A DNA stretch of 64,000 bases from Hygrophila difformis (GCA_030278955.1 JAOANR010000014.1:26228068-26292067); one strand, 5' to 3'. Shown: positions 1 through 11,180, counted from the stretch's first letter. The notes: generated by a model not told the origin, from the letters alone. Made by a program: numbers and translations.

Positions 1-585
1 GAGAAATTTACGTTTCTTTGTTGTAATAACCCATTTATTCACTCTGTAGTTGGTGCAGCTGTAATATATTTACAATGAAATGTCACAAGAAATATATAGT
101 TCTATTTAAGATTTTGCAAAACTGTTTCCTTTGTAATATTTACTGCGTCCTATAATTGCATTTTTGCGCACTGATAATTTAAACTCGTAATTAATAGTTT
201 CTGTTTTCCCTTGGTAGTATGTAATCACTTGTGCACAAGTTCGGTGAACAATAAGTAGGTTAAGAATAGGGCTCTCGAACCTTCTAGCTTCGTGATTGTT
301 AAGTCTACGAGATTAGCCCACGAGAGGTTCGAACTCCATAATGAGTGTTTTTGTACTTTCAATTATAGCATATTCTTGTCCAACTTTGGTTGTTGGCATG
401 AAAAGGTTTTTATGTTGTAGACTTGTAGGGCAACATTGTCCTAGATTTCAGTCCTTGCTAGAATTCATAAAACCTGTAAAGGTGATCGTGGTTGCATATG
501 GTTGCAGACCATTAAGACCTTGCTTGGTTCATCAAGAGTATCATTTAGGGGAAAAGGCGAGGATGATCAACGATATGGGCAAAAG

Positions 586-660
586 GATTTCCTGTCACTT
601 TATAAAGGGAATAGTAGATTTCCTGTCACTTTACAAAAGGGAATAGTACGTTTCACTGTG
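586..660. repeat. short tandem repeat, about 31-bp unit, 2.5 copies
   Basis: The phrase TTTCCTGTCACTTTA followed by AAGGGAATAGTA is repeated with small changes (near 587, 619 and partially 650). It is a simple local duplication with no sign of coding function. Confidence 0.7.
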
Positions 661-812
661 AAAATGGGTATAAATTCCTTTTTACAAGGGATGGATTGTG
701 GATGTTATATTGAGTAGAGGCTAAGTAGAGGCATGGTAGATGATCAATATAGTTATACGGCCTCATCATGACTTGGTTTGGGTGAATGAGCATTGCAGGT
801 GGCTGGCATGTA

Positions 813-815
<3 letters not shown>

Positions 816-859
<44 letters not shown>
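816..859. repeat. (TA)n microsatellite
   Basis: An uninterrupted run of about 22 TA dinucleotides. Such runs are length-variable between individuals and prone to assembly error. Confidence 0.95.
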
Positions 860-860
<1 letters not shown>

Positions 861-2701
861 CCCTTCAATTGTTTGATAGTTGATATATAGGTGTGGTGTG
901 GATCAACCTATTTTGAAGTAGCCTAAGGTAGTTCTAGTTCATCCTCGACTCATTACAATTTGTCAATTCTCAAGTAACTGCATGAGGACAATAAATAAGT
1001 GTTACTATGATGTTGTTTATTTGGTTCAGTGCTACCTGGCCACCCTGTACGGGCTGTATAGTATATATAGTATAGTATGTGACTATGTGTGTAGTTGGCA
1101 ACTTGTTTACATGGCAGATCTTTGGTTTGAAGCAAATAGTTAATCATCCAAGAATCTTATTGGGAGAAAGAAACAATGAACAATTAGGAATACTGCATGA
1201 TAAGGAAAAAGAGAGGCAAACACCTCATGAAGAAACTAAAGAGGCAAGTTGCATTTTCATTAATACACCACAAAAGATTGATCCTATGGTTTTCTAGACT
1301 ATTGGCAAATGGCAACTATGTCCCATCAGTTTTGTCCCCCCAAAGTGGGAAGTCTTGTGAATTCAGTATCCCCACATCTATCCATTCCCCCTTAAAAAAA
1401 AAGGATTTTTAGTAATAACATTCTTGCTAGTAATTCCAACCAAACGCCCGCTCATATATAGAGAAAGTAGTACTCATCGACAGTATTTTCCTTTTTCCTT
1501 TTAGGAAAACACTGAATTTAAGTAATTAGTACAATCTAAAACACAAAACTAAATAAAATATTCCAATTAATTAAACAATAGTGATGTTAATATTGAAGAA
1601 AATCACATATAATACACATACTAGAATTGAAGTATACAATCTTTAAATTCTCCATCCTAAAATTTCTTGTACAGTGCCGCCACGTCAGTATTTTTGGGAT
1701 AAACAACAAATCCCCATAAATAAATGCCTAGCTTCAAATTAAAGCATAACTAAAACCCAAATGGCTGGGGACACGTGGTATTAAATATAAAATGTTTATC
1801 CATGCTAAAATCATACTACAAATTAATCCAAAGAGACATAATTCCAGTCTTAACATAAAAAAAATAAATATGTAGTGTGTGGGCATTGTTCCGTGATGTT
1901 CCCCAAATTATAGTACTTATAGTACTTATATACTAACTTTTATGAAATTGTAATGTTTAACAATGTTCCTGTGATGGGTATCATTCTTAACTGTCTCAAT
2001 TAAGCGTAATCAATGTCTGAATTTTGGCAGTAAGAAAAGCTAATCAAGTATTAAATTTTCACATCTTATAAAGTATTCCATCACAAGTAGTAATAATTTG
2101 GGACATAACATTCACCACACCCTAACCAATGTCCAAATCAATAACTAAACTAACGGAAATTGTAATAGGGGATAATCTTATAGCAGCCGACCACTCTAAT
2201 AGTAATTCCAGTCTTAACATAATTGTTGATTTGTTGCATTTATTACATATTTCTTGTGGCAGTTAACAAGTACAGTACAGGAGGACTGGGTTTTGTCCCA
2301 TATATACTCCCATAGCTTTTAGGTAGTGATAACTTGGTATGCGTGTGTGGTTTCTTTAGTGGCATGATTCGAGTTAATAATGGTTCAAATAGGCCTAGTG
2401 ATAGCCTTTTGGTTAAACAGTAATATTGAAAAAGTAATGGTCAGCAACCAATTGTAGTCTGGAACAAGTCAATAGCACTCAAAACTGGATAACTTTTTGT
2501 ATTATTACAAGGCAGGCTTCTCGTTCTCCAAACTCATTTGGAGGAAAATAAAGAGTGATTGGAGAGGTGGCCATGAATGCATGCATGAGGCTACTAAAAT
2601 ACACACAAGTCATGTGGGGAAGGGGTATTTTCGAGCTGGAGAATTGGTTGGCAGCAGCATAGTTATTGCTCATGAGTAATGGGGAATTTGGGAGAATTGG
2701 T

Positions 2702-2707
2702 TATAAA
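2702..2707 (+). promoter_or_regulatory. TATA box of the glycine-rich protein gene
   Basis: TATAAA lies 42 bases before the first ATG of the gene at 2750. This spacing implies a very short 5' leader. No better TATA element is seen in the preceding 300 bases. Confidence 0.45.
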
Positions 2708-2749
2708 TTAGCCTTGAGGAGGGGATCACATGTATTTGCATGATAAGTA

Positions 2750-4426
2750 TTGAGAATGAGAATGATGAGGATGGATTTTGTGGTGGCGGTTTGGCTGTGT
2801 GTTGTGGTGGGGATTGTGGTAGGGAGTGTTGAGGGGCGAAGGCTGTTGGGGGAAAAAGTTGAATCTGTAGAGAAGCTGAAGCCTCAGTGGCTTTCTGATG
2901 GATATCCAGGTGACTGCATAGGAAAAGGTGGTGGTGATGATGGTGGCATTGGTGAAGGCATTGGTGGAGGTAGCGGAGGTGGTTTTGGGGGTGGCAGTGG
3001 CAATGGCGGTGGTGGAGGCATTGGTGGGGGGAGTGGTGGTGGATTTGGGGGTGGCAATGGAGGCATCGGTGGGGGAAGTGGAGGCGGTTTTGGGGGTGGC
3101 AGTGGTGGTGGAGGAGGCATGGGTGGGGGCAGTGGAGGTGGTGGTGGAGGTGGCATGGGCGGGGGCAGTGGAGGTGGTGGAGGCATTGGTGGGGGAAGGG
3201 GAGCTGGTTTTGGTGGTGGGAGCAGTGGGGGGAGTGGGGGAGGTTTTGGGCGTGGGGGAGGCAGTGGTGGCGGTGGTGGTGGAGGTGTAGGTGGGGGTCA
3301 TGGAGGTGGTGGTGGAAGTGGAGGTGGTATTGGAGGAGGCGGTGGAGGTGTTGGTGGGGGTCATGGAGGTGGAGGTGGTGGTGGAAGTGGAGGTGGTATT
3401 GGAGGAGGCAGTGGAGGTGGCAGCGGTGGAGGTATTGGTGGGGGTCATGCAGGTGGTGGGGGAAGTGGAGGTGGTTCTGGCGGAGGGGATGGCAATGGTG
3501 GGGGTCATGGTGTTGGAAAACATCACCATCATCATAAGGGGAAAAGACATCCCCGTAATGGAGGAGGTATAGGAGGGGATGGAGGTCATGGAGGTGGAAG
3601 TGGAAGTGGAGGGGGTATAGGCAAAGGTGGAGGTGGAGGGGGGATAGGCGAAGGTGGAGGTCATGGAAGTGGTGGTGGAAGTGGTAGTGGATGGGGTATG
3701 GGTGGGGGTGGAGGTCATGGAGGCGGAAGTGGGGGAGTTATAGGTGGGGGTGCTGGTCATGGAGGTGGAGGTGGAGGCGGAAGTGGCGGTGGCACAGGTG
3801 CAGGTCATGGAGGAGGCATTGGTTGGGGTGGAGGTCATGGAGGTGGAAGTGGAGGAGGCATAGGTGGAGGTGCTGGAGCTGGTCATGGAGGTGGCAGCGG
3901 CATAGGTGGTGGTTCAGGAGGAGGAGTTGGTGGAGGCAGCGGGGTTGGAGGTGGTATAGGAGGAGGAACAGGTGGAGGTGCAGGTGGTGGTTCAGGTTCA
4001 GGAGGAGGATTTGGTGGAGGCAGTGGGGTTGGAGGTGGTTCAGGAGGAGGAGGAGGAACTGGTGGAGGTGCGGGTGTTGGTGGCGGCTCCGTGGGGGGAG
4101 ATGATGGTTGTGGAGTAGGAAGTGGTGTTGGTATTGGAGGAGGAATCGACAAAGGAATTGGTTGTGGTGATGGTGGTGGTGGTGATGGTGGTGCAGGTAC
4201 AGGAGGGGGAGGGGGAATGGGAGGAGGCATAGGTGCAGGAATAGGAGGTGGAATTGGTGGTGGGATTAGCGGCGGGTGGAGTGTTGGGGGTGGATTCCAG
4301 GGAGGTGGAGCCATTGGAGGTTTCGGTGGTGGAGGAGGAGGTATGGGCGGTGGACTAGGTGGCGGCGGCGGCGGGGATGGCACCGGAGGATTTGGTGGAG
4401 GCGGAGGCATTGGTGGCGGCCACTGA
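2750..4426 (+). CDS. Secreted glycine-rich protein (cell-wall structural GRP type), 558 aa
   Basis: A single-exon 558-aa protein. Residues 1 to about 29 form a signal peptide: a basic methionine-rich start (MRMRMMRMD), then a hydrophobic core of V, A, W, C and G. The mature start GRRLLGEKVES carries a short non-repetitive lead up to about residue 60. The rest is almost pure glycine-rich repeat, GGGSGGG, GGGIGGG, GGGHGGG and similar, broken near residues 259-275 by a basic, histidine-rich patch containing GKHHHHHKGKRHP. This matches class I plant glycine-rich proteins exported to the cell wall, where they are thought to form a structural network; that role is family knowledge, not shown here. 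Several in-frame methionines exist; MRMDFVV a few codons later is an equally good start. The frame is open over 1.6 kb of G-rich repeats with varied third positions, which supports real coding. No RNA-binding domain or CCHC knuckle is seen. The large antisense Thr/Ser- and Pro-rich frames are shadows of this repeat. Confidence 0.85.
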   Translation: MRMRMMRMDFVVAVWLCVVVGIVVGSVEGRRLLGEKVESVEKLKPQWLSDGYPGDCIGKGGGDDGGIGEGIGGGSGGGFGGGSGNGGGGGIGGGSGGGFGGGNGGIGGGSGGGFGGGSGGGGGMGGGSGGGGGGGMGGGSGGGGGIGGGRGAGFGGGSSGGSGGGFGRGGGSGGGGGGGVGGGHGGGGGSGGGIGGGGGGVGGGHGGGGGGGSGGGIGGGSGGGSGGGIGGGHAGGGGSGGGSGGGDGNGGGHGVGKHHHHHKGKRHPRNGGGIGGDGGHGGGSGSGGGIGKGGGGGGIGEGGGHGSGGGSGSGWGMGGGGGHGGGSGGVIGGGAGHGGGGGGGSGGGTGAGHGGGIGWGGGHGGGSGGGIGGGAGAGHGGGSGIGGGSGGGVGGGSGVGGGIGGGTGGGAGGGSGSGGGFGGGSGVGGGSGGGGGTGGGAGVGGGSVGGDDGCGVGSGVGIGGGIDKGIGCGDGGGGDGGAGTGGGGGMGGGIGAGIGGGIGGGISGGWSVGGGFQGGGAIGGFGGGGGGMGGGLGGGGGGDGTGGFGGGGGIGGGH

Positions 4427-4940
4427 TGCACAAATCATCAACTCAAGAAGAGTCTCTCCATCCATCAATCCTCATCATCAACTTATATTTAACCATTTTT
4501 AATTTTTCTTTTTTTTTTTTACCATTCATTGTTTGTTGAACTTGCTTCATTCCCTTTTAAAGGAGCTAACCCATTCATTCAGCCTCTGGGCAGAGCAAGC
4601 AGCCTTCCTTAATTGTCTCAATGTGTCTGTCTATCTTGTGTTGTGTGTGCTGTATCATCTCTTCTTTCTGACTTCAATTTCCAACTGATTCCTTTGGTTG
4701 TCTTCAGATAATAAGATTTACTTATTGAATTGCACAACCCTCTCTTCCATAGTCCCTGCCCTTCGTTCCAAGAAACAACCACAAAATGCATATAGTATAA
4801 TTATAATACTTCATAAATATACATAATGAAATGAATATTCACTATTAAGAAAGACAACTTACAGTTACAGAGAAAGAACAGAATAACCATTGCCATTACA
4901 CTACCAAGAGTCGGGACAAATCTCCTGTTAGGACTTGACC
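4427..4940 (+). other. 3' region of the glycine-rich protein gene
   Basis: T-rich sequence after the stop codon, with pyrimidine runs typical of a plant 3' UTR. No coding region was recognised. The exact polyadenylation site cannot be placed from sequence. Confidence 0.4.
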
Positions 4941-5481
4941 TCATTGATTGCATCCAACTGCAGATATATCCCTGCAAATATAAACCTTCAAGGTATGTTG
5001 CTTGCTTGCTGAGGGCAAAACATTTGAGTATAAAATTAATGAATTCTTCCACCTCCCAAGTTCCAACCTCCACAGAGATTCAAAGTATACGTTTTTGCCT
5101 AATTGCAGTTGAGAGATGTTACCAGAATGAAATACTACAATATACCAGATTGAAAAACAGTATGTATATTAATAGGCATTCCCTATAGCCAGGACCCATC
5201 AAACACACTTCTGTTTAAATTTAGCTTTTCGCAGTCCATTTTCTTCGGTTACTGCAGTGTGTATTCATTCTGCGATCTTCACCCTTCAGTGTACCCTGCA
5301 ACCCCTTGTTTTGATTTCTAATCCTTTCCATTCACTCTAACTCGGCTGTACAGTTTGACACTAATGCTGGCAGCTTTTCACCTGGAAACTGCAAGGATTG
5401 CACGCTGGCCAACATATGGGTCTTCTCCTAGTTTACGCATCAGGTGCTGAACATAAAACTGGATATCATTTCTATTCGGTT
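4941..5481 (-). CDS. Two exon-like segments of an unidentified minus-strand gene (C-terminal end)
   Basis: On the minus strand a clean 100-base exon-like block lies at 5382-5481. A T-rich tract ending in CACAG precedes it and a GTGAAA donor follows it. Its only open frame reads PNRNDIQFYVQHLM, then RKLGEDPYVGQRAILAVS, which is strikingly protein-like. A second acceptor (TTTGCAG) at 4972 would splice on a 31-base end, giving a short tail (DISAVGCNQ) and a stop at 4941. I do not recognise the protein. Other exon-like blocks with good splice signals lie upstream on the same strand (about 5985-6023 and 6840-6895), but they do not keep an open frame. So this may instead be a spliced non-coding 3' extension of the PPR transcript, or a remnant of a lost gene. 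The call rests on splice motifs and codon character only. Confidence 0.3.
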
Positions 5482-7081
5482 CTGTGAAAAATAAACAGAG
5501 GAATAAAACAAATGCAAGGAACCAATTCGGAAAGTTGATGATAGTGATAACAGCATGTTACAACGGAATGGGGTATGTCTGTAGAAATAGAGGGAGGTCA
5601 AGACTCAACAACTAATTGCGCTATATAATACTACTCTTTATCAGAACTCAAATTTTCTTGCATCAATGAATTTTTTTTCCAATTATCCAAATTATTTTTT
5701 GAACATGAAACATCATGGGCTAAGTGACACGGTGGGGTTTTGTGGCACTTGGCATTTCACATTACTCTGTTCAATAATTAAACATAACCTCAGGAAACAT
5801 GTGTTTTTGAACATCTGTAGACAATTACACTGGTTCCTGGAACACGCACAGAAAATTAAAACTGATGTCTGTGTTTAAAAGGAAATTTAAGAAACGTGAA
5901 ATACAGGCCTTTACAGGAGAGAAACAGAAGGTTCTATTCCCATGTTTTGCATGCATAACCTGGCATCTTCTTACAAGAATTACCTGAAAACATTCTCATC
6001 ATTTAGATACTAGATGTGACATCTGTGGAAGGATTAGCATATCAGAAAAAGGATATTTATTTTTGATATATTGGTAAAAACAACTTTACAATGCCATATA
6101 GAGATCAATATATACAACTCCTATAAACTAATGTGCCGATTAACTTCAGCCATATAAACATAATAACAACTAATCAAACATCAAAGCATTCTAAACACTG
6201 CCGAACTATAAATTTGCAGTAGAATCCAAGCAATAATTGCCTTATACTTGGAACAACAGCAACGACAAAAGAAAAGCAAAAGTTTGTGATCCTTATTAGT
6301 TTCCTCAACTTATTGCAAAGCATTAAACAACCCTTCTACTTTATAGATGGAAGGCTTCCAGTGATTTGAATTGGCTTGCAAGACTTCTCAATTCTCCAGT
6401 AAGTTTTATTGCAATATATCAATCAATTTGGTAAAGCAAACTGTATCATACAGAATCACAATGCCATATAGAGTTCTGTTCAGCTGTTGCTACGTTCAAA
6501 ATGCTGAAGCAAGCAAAAACAATGCAAGCAAATGTTATGCATGTACAATGACAAATGCAAAGTGTCACACTGTCATTATCATTAAGCATTTAACAGCTTT
6601 TTTTTAACTATTTTTATGTAGAGGTAATGAAATGATACAAATAACAAACCAAATAACAAAATTAGAATTATTTACTACAAAACTATATATGAGAAGTCAA
6701 ATGGGTAAATCCCATCCCAATAAAAATTCATGAAAATACAGGCAATGGCTGCAACAGAAACATCAAACACTAGACCTCACTTATTATCAGATCACAGAAA
6801 CATCAGTACATCTGGTATTCCTGATGTAACCTGGAAATACTTCCGAAGAATCTGCTGGCCGCTTTATACAAGGTTAGAGTCTCCTCCTAGAAAAGTAAAT
6901 GAAGATATTCAGGGTGTTCTTTTTTATCCACAAAGTGCTCAGGCTAAAACATGAATAGGAAAACAGAACAGAAATGCAGGATATTTACCATTGCATTAAT
7001 TTATATGAAGAATCTGGAATAAGATCTTAGTGGCTGTATAGAGCAGAGAACACAAAAACCATGAATATTATATGAATAACA
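5482..7081. other. AT-rich spacer or spliced 3' UTR downstream of the PPR gene
   Basis: No continuous coding frame was recognised. The minus strand contains small blocks bounded by plausible splice sites: acceptor CTTCCACAG near 6024, and acceptor TTTTCTAG near 6895 with donor CCAG/GTTACA near 6840. This would fit an intron-containing 3' UTR of the PPR gene. Confidence 0.3.
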
Positions 7082-9826
7082 TCACAGCCCCAGCTGCTTC
7101 ATCCACAAGGACCACTTTACAGCCTCAAGAAACATATCGTTCTTCTTGAAGGCAGTGATCAGATTGATGTAGGTTATCCTGTCCGGTTCTATTCCATTTT
7201 GCCTCATTTCTTTGATCAAACCCACAGCATCTTCAATCATTCCAGCAATCCCATATGCTTTGATCAATGTGTTGTAGCTGCATAAATCAGGACCAATTCC
7301 ACACTCCTTTAATTCTGCTAATACACCTGCTACTTCATCAATCCATCCTTGCTTTCCATAGATGTTTATTAAGATATTGTAAGTGTAGTGATCTGAAACA
7401 CAGTTGGAGGACTTCATCCGTTGCAAAACACTCCTAAATTTATCCATTTCACCCTCTTTCCCGTACACATCCAACATGCAATTGTAGGCTTCTAGGGAAA
7501 CTGAAAAGCCATCAAATTGCATTTTCCGAATGGTAGCGGACATATTCTTCAAGTACTTGTTTTTCCCATAAGCAGCTATGAGAGTATTGTAAGATATTAC
7601 ATCAACCAAACCTTGTTTCTTGGCCATCCAAAATACTTTTTTTGCCTTCTCAAATAGCCGAGATCTCCCATAAGCATTGAGAATCACATTGAATGTAACT
7701 GTATTTGGCGAAAATCCTTGCCGAAGCATCTCATCAAAGAGCCTCGAGAGCTCATCAACTGGCAATGCGTTGGCACAGCAATTTATCACACAATTATACA
7801 TTTCTTCGTCCCAAAGTTCTCCATTTTTCAACACTTCATAGTACAGATCAGCCAGTTTATCATTCATGTCACAACGCTGATAAATGCGGAGCATATCACG
7901 TAGAAGATAAACATCAGGCACTATATTCTTCTGCCCCTGCATAATGTCCAGAACTAAGCAGGCTTCTTTCAATGACCCAGATTTGACAAACATTCTTACT
8001 ATAATGCTGAAGGCTATCATGTCCAATTTGACATCTGAACTCTTCAGTTCTGTGTACAGATTTTCAGCCTCAGAAAACAGGTTCAATTTACTGTAAATGT
8101 CAATCATAGTGCAGAGAATATTCAAGTTTGGTTTCAAAGTTTTGGGCATGCTGGTAAATATTTTGATCGCATCATCAAGATGACCCAAATCTTTACATGA
8201 GCATATTAGAAGGTGGTACAAATTATCCTCGAACACGGGATCATTCCACAGCTTTTTTCTCAGAACTTGCAGTGCATCATCAATCATGCAATTTTTAACA
8301 TAAGCTGTAACAAGAATGGCACAAGTTGTCTGGTTTGTGAGGATATCATTATACAGGGGACCTTCCAGAATCAGGGACATCTTTTCCAGTCTGTTAGCTT
8401 TCTCATATGCCCGTAAAACAATCCCGAGAATAGAGGACTTTTGACAACCAATCATTATCATGTCATGAATAGTCCTGATTGCACCCTCTTCATCTTCATG
8501 GTTGGCTTGCAATCTTAGCAATGTGTACAAATTTGAAGAATTAGGCTTAAAGCCCAATCTCTTGAGTTCCATATAGTAATACTTTGCCCGCTTGTAATTG
8601 CCAGCTCGACCCCAACCTTCAATTAATGACCTGTATGTTGTTTCGTCAGGCTCAACACCAACTTCTTTAAGGTTTTGGAACAAGTTTTCCGCATTATCCA
8701 TCCTTGACACTTTTCCATATCCAGTGATCAGTGTGTTGTATGCAATTGTGCGAGCAGAAAATCCAGCTTCCTTCATTGCAGACAACACTTGCTCGGCATC
8801 CTTTAACTTTCCACTCTGGCAGTAAGCATTCAGTAGAACCAACCAGTTCTCCTGATTTAAAATCACTCTATCTTTTTTAAGAAAGCCAATGACATCTTCT
8901 GCTTTTTCATACAAACCCATGCGTGTATATATTGTAATCATCGCAGAATAAGCAGATTGACAAGTTATTTTCAGATCCCTCATGGTATTAAATGTAAATT
9001 TGGCCTCTTCAACAACCCGACCCTTCTGGAAAAGGGACATAAGCATGCCAAAAGTAGCTACATTTGGCTGAACCTTATAATCCAACATCATCCTAAACCA
9101 CCGAGATCCAACATCCACGAGCCCACCCTTGTAACAAGAATATATCAGGGTGTTAAAAACCTGATAATTGAGCTCACAATTCGAGTTTGTAACCATCTCC
9201 TTAATCATAACTTCTGCTTGTTCCCAGTTCCCTTGTCTACTCAAAACCCTAAGAATCAAATTATAGGCAGTCACGTTCTTTTTTAATTTCCCATTGAGCT
9301 TCATCCACTCGAAAAAACCCAAAGCCTTGCTGTCATTGCTTCTCTCAAGTTGTTCTAAGATCATATTGCATTGATTAGAGCTCAATTCAGTCCCAATATC
9401 ATCAAAATCCAAGGAAATTTCACCCATTCCGGATGATTTCTCGTCATTCTTCGGTTTGACGCTTTTCCTAAGCGCCTTAACACCCCGGAACCTCTTCCAA
9501 ATATTCTTTCTCCCTACACGAACTCGAAAATCTGAGCTTTCTAAGATCAAATTACGATCACAATCCAAATGATTCTTCCTGGTGTCCATCTGAACTCCAT
9601 CCAACTCGAGCTCAGAGACATCCAAGTACTCATTTTCCAACCTAGAGACCCTCAATTGCTTCAATTCACAAAAGGGCTTCACAGCAATCGCCCCGCTCTT
9701 ACTCACACAACCGGGAAACAAGGCACAGGAAGTAAAGGTCAGTGAATTGAAAGCAAAGGTCACTTTATTGGACTGAGAAGATTTGTCATCGATAGAAAAG
9801 GTGAGATTGAGAGAGGCCATGTACAT
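7082..9826 (-). CDS. P-class pentatricopeptide repeat protein, chloroplast, ortholog of At4g30825
   Basis: An intronless 914-aa protein that matches Arabidopsis At4g30825 (about 904 aa, annotated as chloroplastic) along its length, down to the shared C-terminus WSLWMKQ. The first 50 residues or so are rich in Ser, Thr and Asn with few acidic residues, as in a plastid transit peptide. From about residue 155 to the end there are roughly twenty degenerate 35-residue helical repeats with P-class signatures such as YNTLITGYGK, TFNVILNAYGR and YNILINIYGKQGW. No E, E+, DYW or SMR domain is present. Family members bind organellar RNA and act in its stability, processing or translation; the target here is unknown. 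The second methionine, six bases in (position 9820), gives MASLNLTF and may be the true start because it has G after the ATG and a typical transit-peptide opening. The frame is fully open and appears functional. Confidence 0.95.
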   Translation of the reverse strand: MYMASLNLTFSIDDKSSQSNKVTFAFNSLTFTSCALFPGCVSKSGAIAVKPFCELKQLRVSRLENEYLDVSELELDGVQMDTRKNHLDCDRNLILESSDFRVRVGRKNIWKRFRGVKALRKSVKPKNDEKSSGMGEISLDFDDIGTELSSNQCNMILEQLERSNDSKALGFFEWMKLNGKLKKNVTAYNLILRVLSRQGNWEQAEVMIKEMVTNSNCELNYQVFNTLIYSCYKGGLVDVGSRWFRMMLDYKVQPNVATFGMLMSLFQKGRVVEEAKFTFNTMRDLKITCQSAYSAMITIYTRMGLYEKAEDVIGFLKKDRVILNQENWLVLLNAYCQSGKLKDAEQVLSAMKEAGFSARTIAYNTLITGYGKVSRMDNAENLFQNLKEVGVEPDETTYRSLIEGWGRAGNYKRAKYYYMELKRLGFKPNSSNLYTLLRLQANHEDEEGAIRTIHDMIMIGCQKSSILGIVLRAYEKANRLEKMSLILEGPLYNDILTNQTTCAILVTAYVKNCMIDDALQVLRKKLWNDPVFEDNLYHLLICSCKDLGHLDDAIKIFTSMPKTLKPNLNILCTMIDIYSKLNLFSEAENLYTELKSSDVKLDMIAFSIIVRMFVKSGSLKEACLVLDIMQGQKNIVPDVYLLRDMLRIYQRCDMNDKLADLYYEVLKNGELWDEEMYNCVINCCANALPVDELSRLFDEMLRQGFSPNTVTFNVILNAYGRSRLFEKAKKVFWMAKKQGLVDVISYNTLIAAYGKNKYLKNMSATIRKMQFDGFSVSLEAYNCMLDVYGKEGEMDKFRSVLQRMKSSNCVSDHYTYNILINIYGKQGWIDEVAGVLAELKECGIGPDLCSYNTLIKAYGIAGMIEDAVGLIKEMRQNGIEPDRITYINLITAFKKNDMFLEAVKWSLWMKQLGL

Positions 9827-10159
9827 AAATTGACACTATATGATTGAATTCATTTGAATTGAGAGTGTCGAAAATGGGGAAGACAATCTTGAAATTACGG
9901 AAAGGGGGGAAATTGGAGCCAAAACGTACCTCGAATGGAAGTGATAGAGCTGAGAAGATAGCAGATCAGAGAACAGAGCAGCGGCCAGCGTGAACGGAAA
10001 GTGGAAAGGAAAAGCAGTGGAGGAAAAGGGGATACTGTTAGGATTTTACAGTGGCCTCACGCTCTACCCGCGACCCGCCCCACATTTGACATTACACGCC
10101 CACCGACCATTTCTTTTTTTTTTTTTTTCTTTTTTTTTTTTTAAATCTTATTCTTATGG
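9827..10159 (-). promoter_or_regulatory. PPR gene upstream region
   Basis: About 330 bases between the PPR start and the next repeat. It begins as ordinary unique sequence and ends in a poly-T tract (10110-10142) abutting the long-TIR element. I see no clear TATA box, which is common for housekeeping organellar-protein genes. The promoter must lie here or be partly formed by the inserted element. Confidence 0.35.
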
Positions 10160-10994
10160 GTGCACATGGAAAAATATATGTTATGGTCCTTTTTCTTTAC
10201 AAAATAGTCCTTTATCTATTTTTCGCCCCTATTATTGCCCTACTTTTACAACTAATATATCCAAAATAGTCATTTTTATACTTAAATATGTTTTTTGAGC
10301 TAATTAACTTTTTAAGTATATCCACAAAGAATGTTTAAAATTTAGCTATACATATTAAACTTAGTTAAAAATTTATTTAAATTTATAATCAATATATAAA
10401 TATCATAATTGATTAAATAACTATTTATATTTAAAAAACTTAATTAAATATCTAGTAAATTCATATTTAATTATTTTTTAATTCAAATTAACTTATTAGA
10501 TATCTTATTTAAATTTGATAAATTGAAATTTAATTTATTAGATTAATTCAGATATCTAATTCATATTAATTTAGATTTAATACACATTTACTTTATTAGA
10601 TATCTAGTTAATTATTTAAAATTTAAATAATTATTTAATCCATTATCATATATATTAATTTTAAATTCAAAAAAAAAAATTCTATTACATATTTTATTTT
10701 AGTTTAAAATTATTTTTTAATTTGATATTATTCTATTAAAGTTTTAATTTAGTTATTTTTTTAATTAATTTTTTTTAATTTTATTTTATTAATTATATGT
10801 GCAGTCAAATTTTAAACATTCATGTGGATATAATTAAGGAATTAATTAGCTCAAAGTACATGTTTAGTATAAAAATGACTATTTTGGATATTAGTTGTAA
10901 ACGTAGAGGACTAATAGGGGCGAAAAATAGATAAATGATTAATTTGGATTTTGGTAAACAAAAAGGACTATATAACATATTTTTCCGGGTGCAC
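10160..10994. mobile_element. Non-autonomous DNA element with about 170-bp terminal inverted repeats
   Basis: The left end (10160 to about 10330) and the reverse complement of the right end (about 10820 to 10994) match base for base over long stretches. Shared words include ATTTTTCGCCCCTATTA, CCAAAATAGTCATTTTTATA and TGAGCTAATTAA. Both ends start with GTGCAC followed by a GGAAAAATAT block. The 480-base interior is over 80% A/T and has no coding frame. No convincing target-site duplication could be read, so the exact ends and superfamily remain open; long TIRs would suit a Mutator-like MITE. Confidence 0.7.
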
Positions 10995-11033
10995 ATATCC
11001 ACACCAATTCTTTTATTTAAAATTCGGATGAAT

Positions 11034-11180
11034 TTTTCTGAACAACCTATACAGACTAGGAAAGAGAAGTGGTGAGAGTCAATGCTATGCAAATTATAAA
11101 GGGAATAAAGGGGAGGGCTAAGGAGCAGTGGTGAATCGAAAATCCAACCTTCAGGTTGGAAGTCAAGTGGTCAAGTCATC
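11034..11180 (-). mobile_element. SINE copy, tRNA-derived family 1, degraded
   Basis: Read on the minus strand it has a tRNA-like head (AGTGGTCAAG..., then CCAACC...GGTTGGA with a damaged B box). A body containing ATAATTTGCATAGCATTGACTCTCACCAC follows in degenerate form, then a tail like CCTAGTCTGTATAGGTTGTT. The same order is seen in the better copies at 58394 and 61245. Confidence 0.6.

Larger units (their letters stand above)
1..2701. other. AT-rich intergenic region upstream of the glycine-rich protein gene
   Basis: No credible coding region was seen. All open frames here are short, low in coding character and unlike any family I recognise. The stretch holds a short tandem repeat, a TA microsatellite and many A/T runs. 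A 13-base phrase, ATTCCAGTCTTAA, occurs twice (near 1843 and 2205), which hints at small dispersed repeat debris. The last few hundred bases should contain the promoter of the gene at 2750. Confidence 0.6.

Noticed and set aside
2726..3886. Large antisense open frame (386 aa, Thr/Ser-rich) and antisense Pro-rich frames over the glycine-rich gene
   Set aside because: They are the complement of GGN repeats, so they stay open by composition. They have no signal peptide, domain or promoter.
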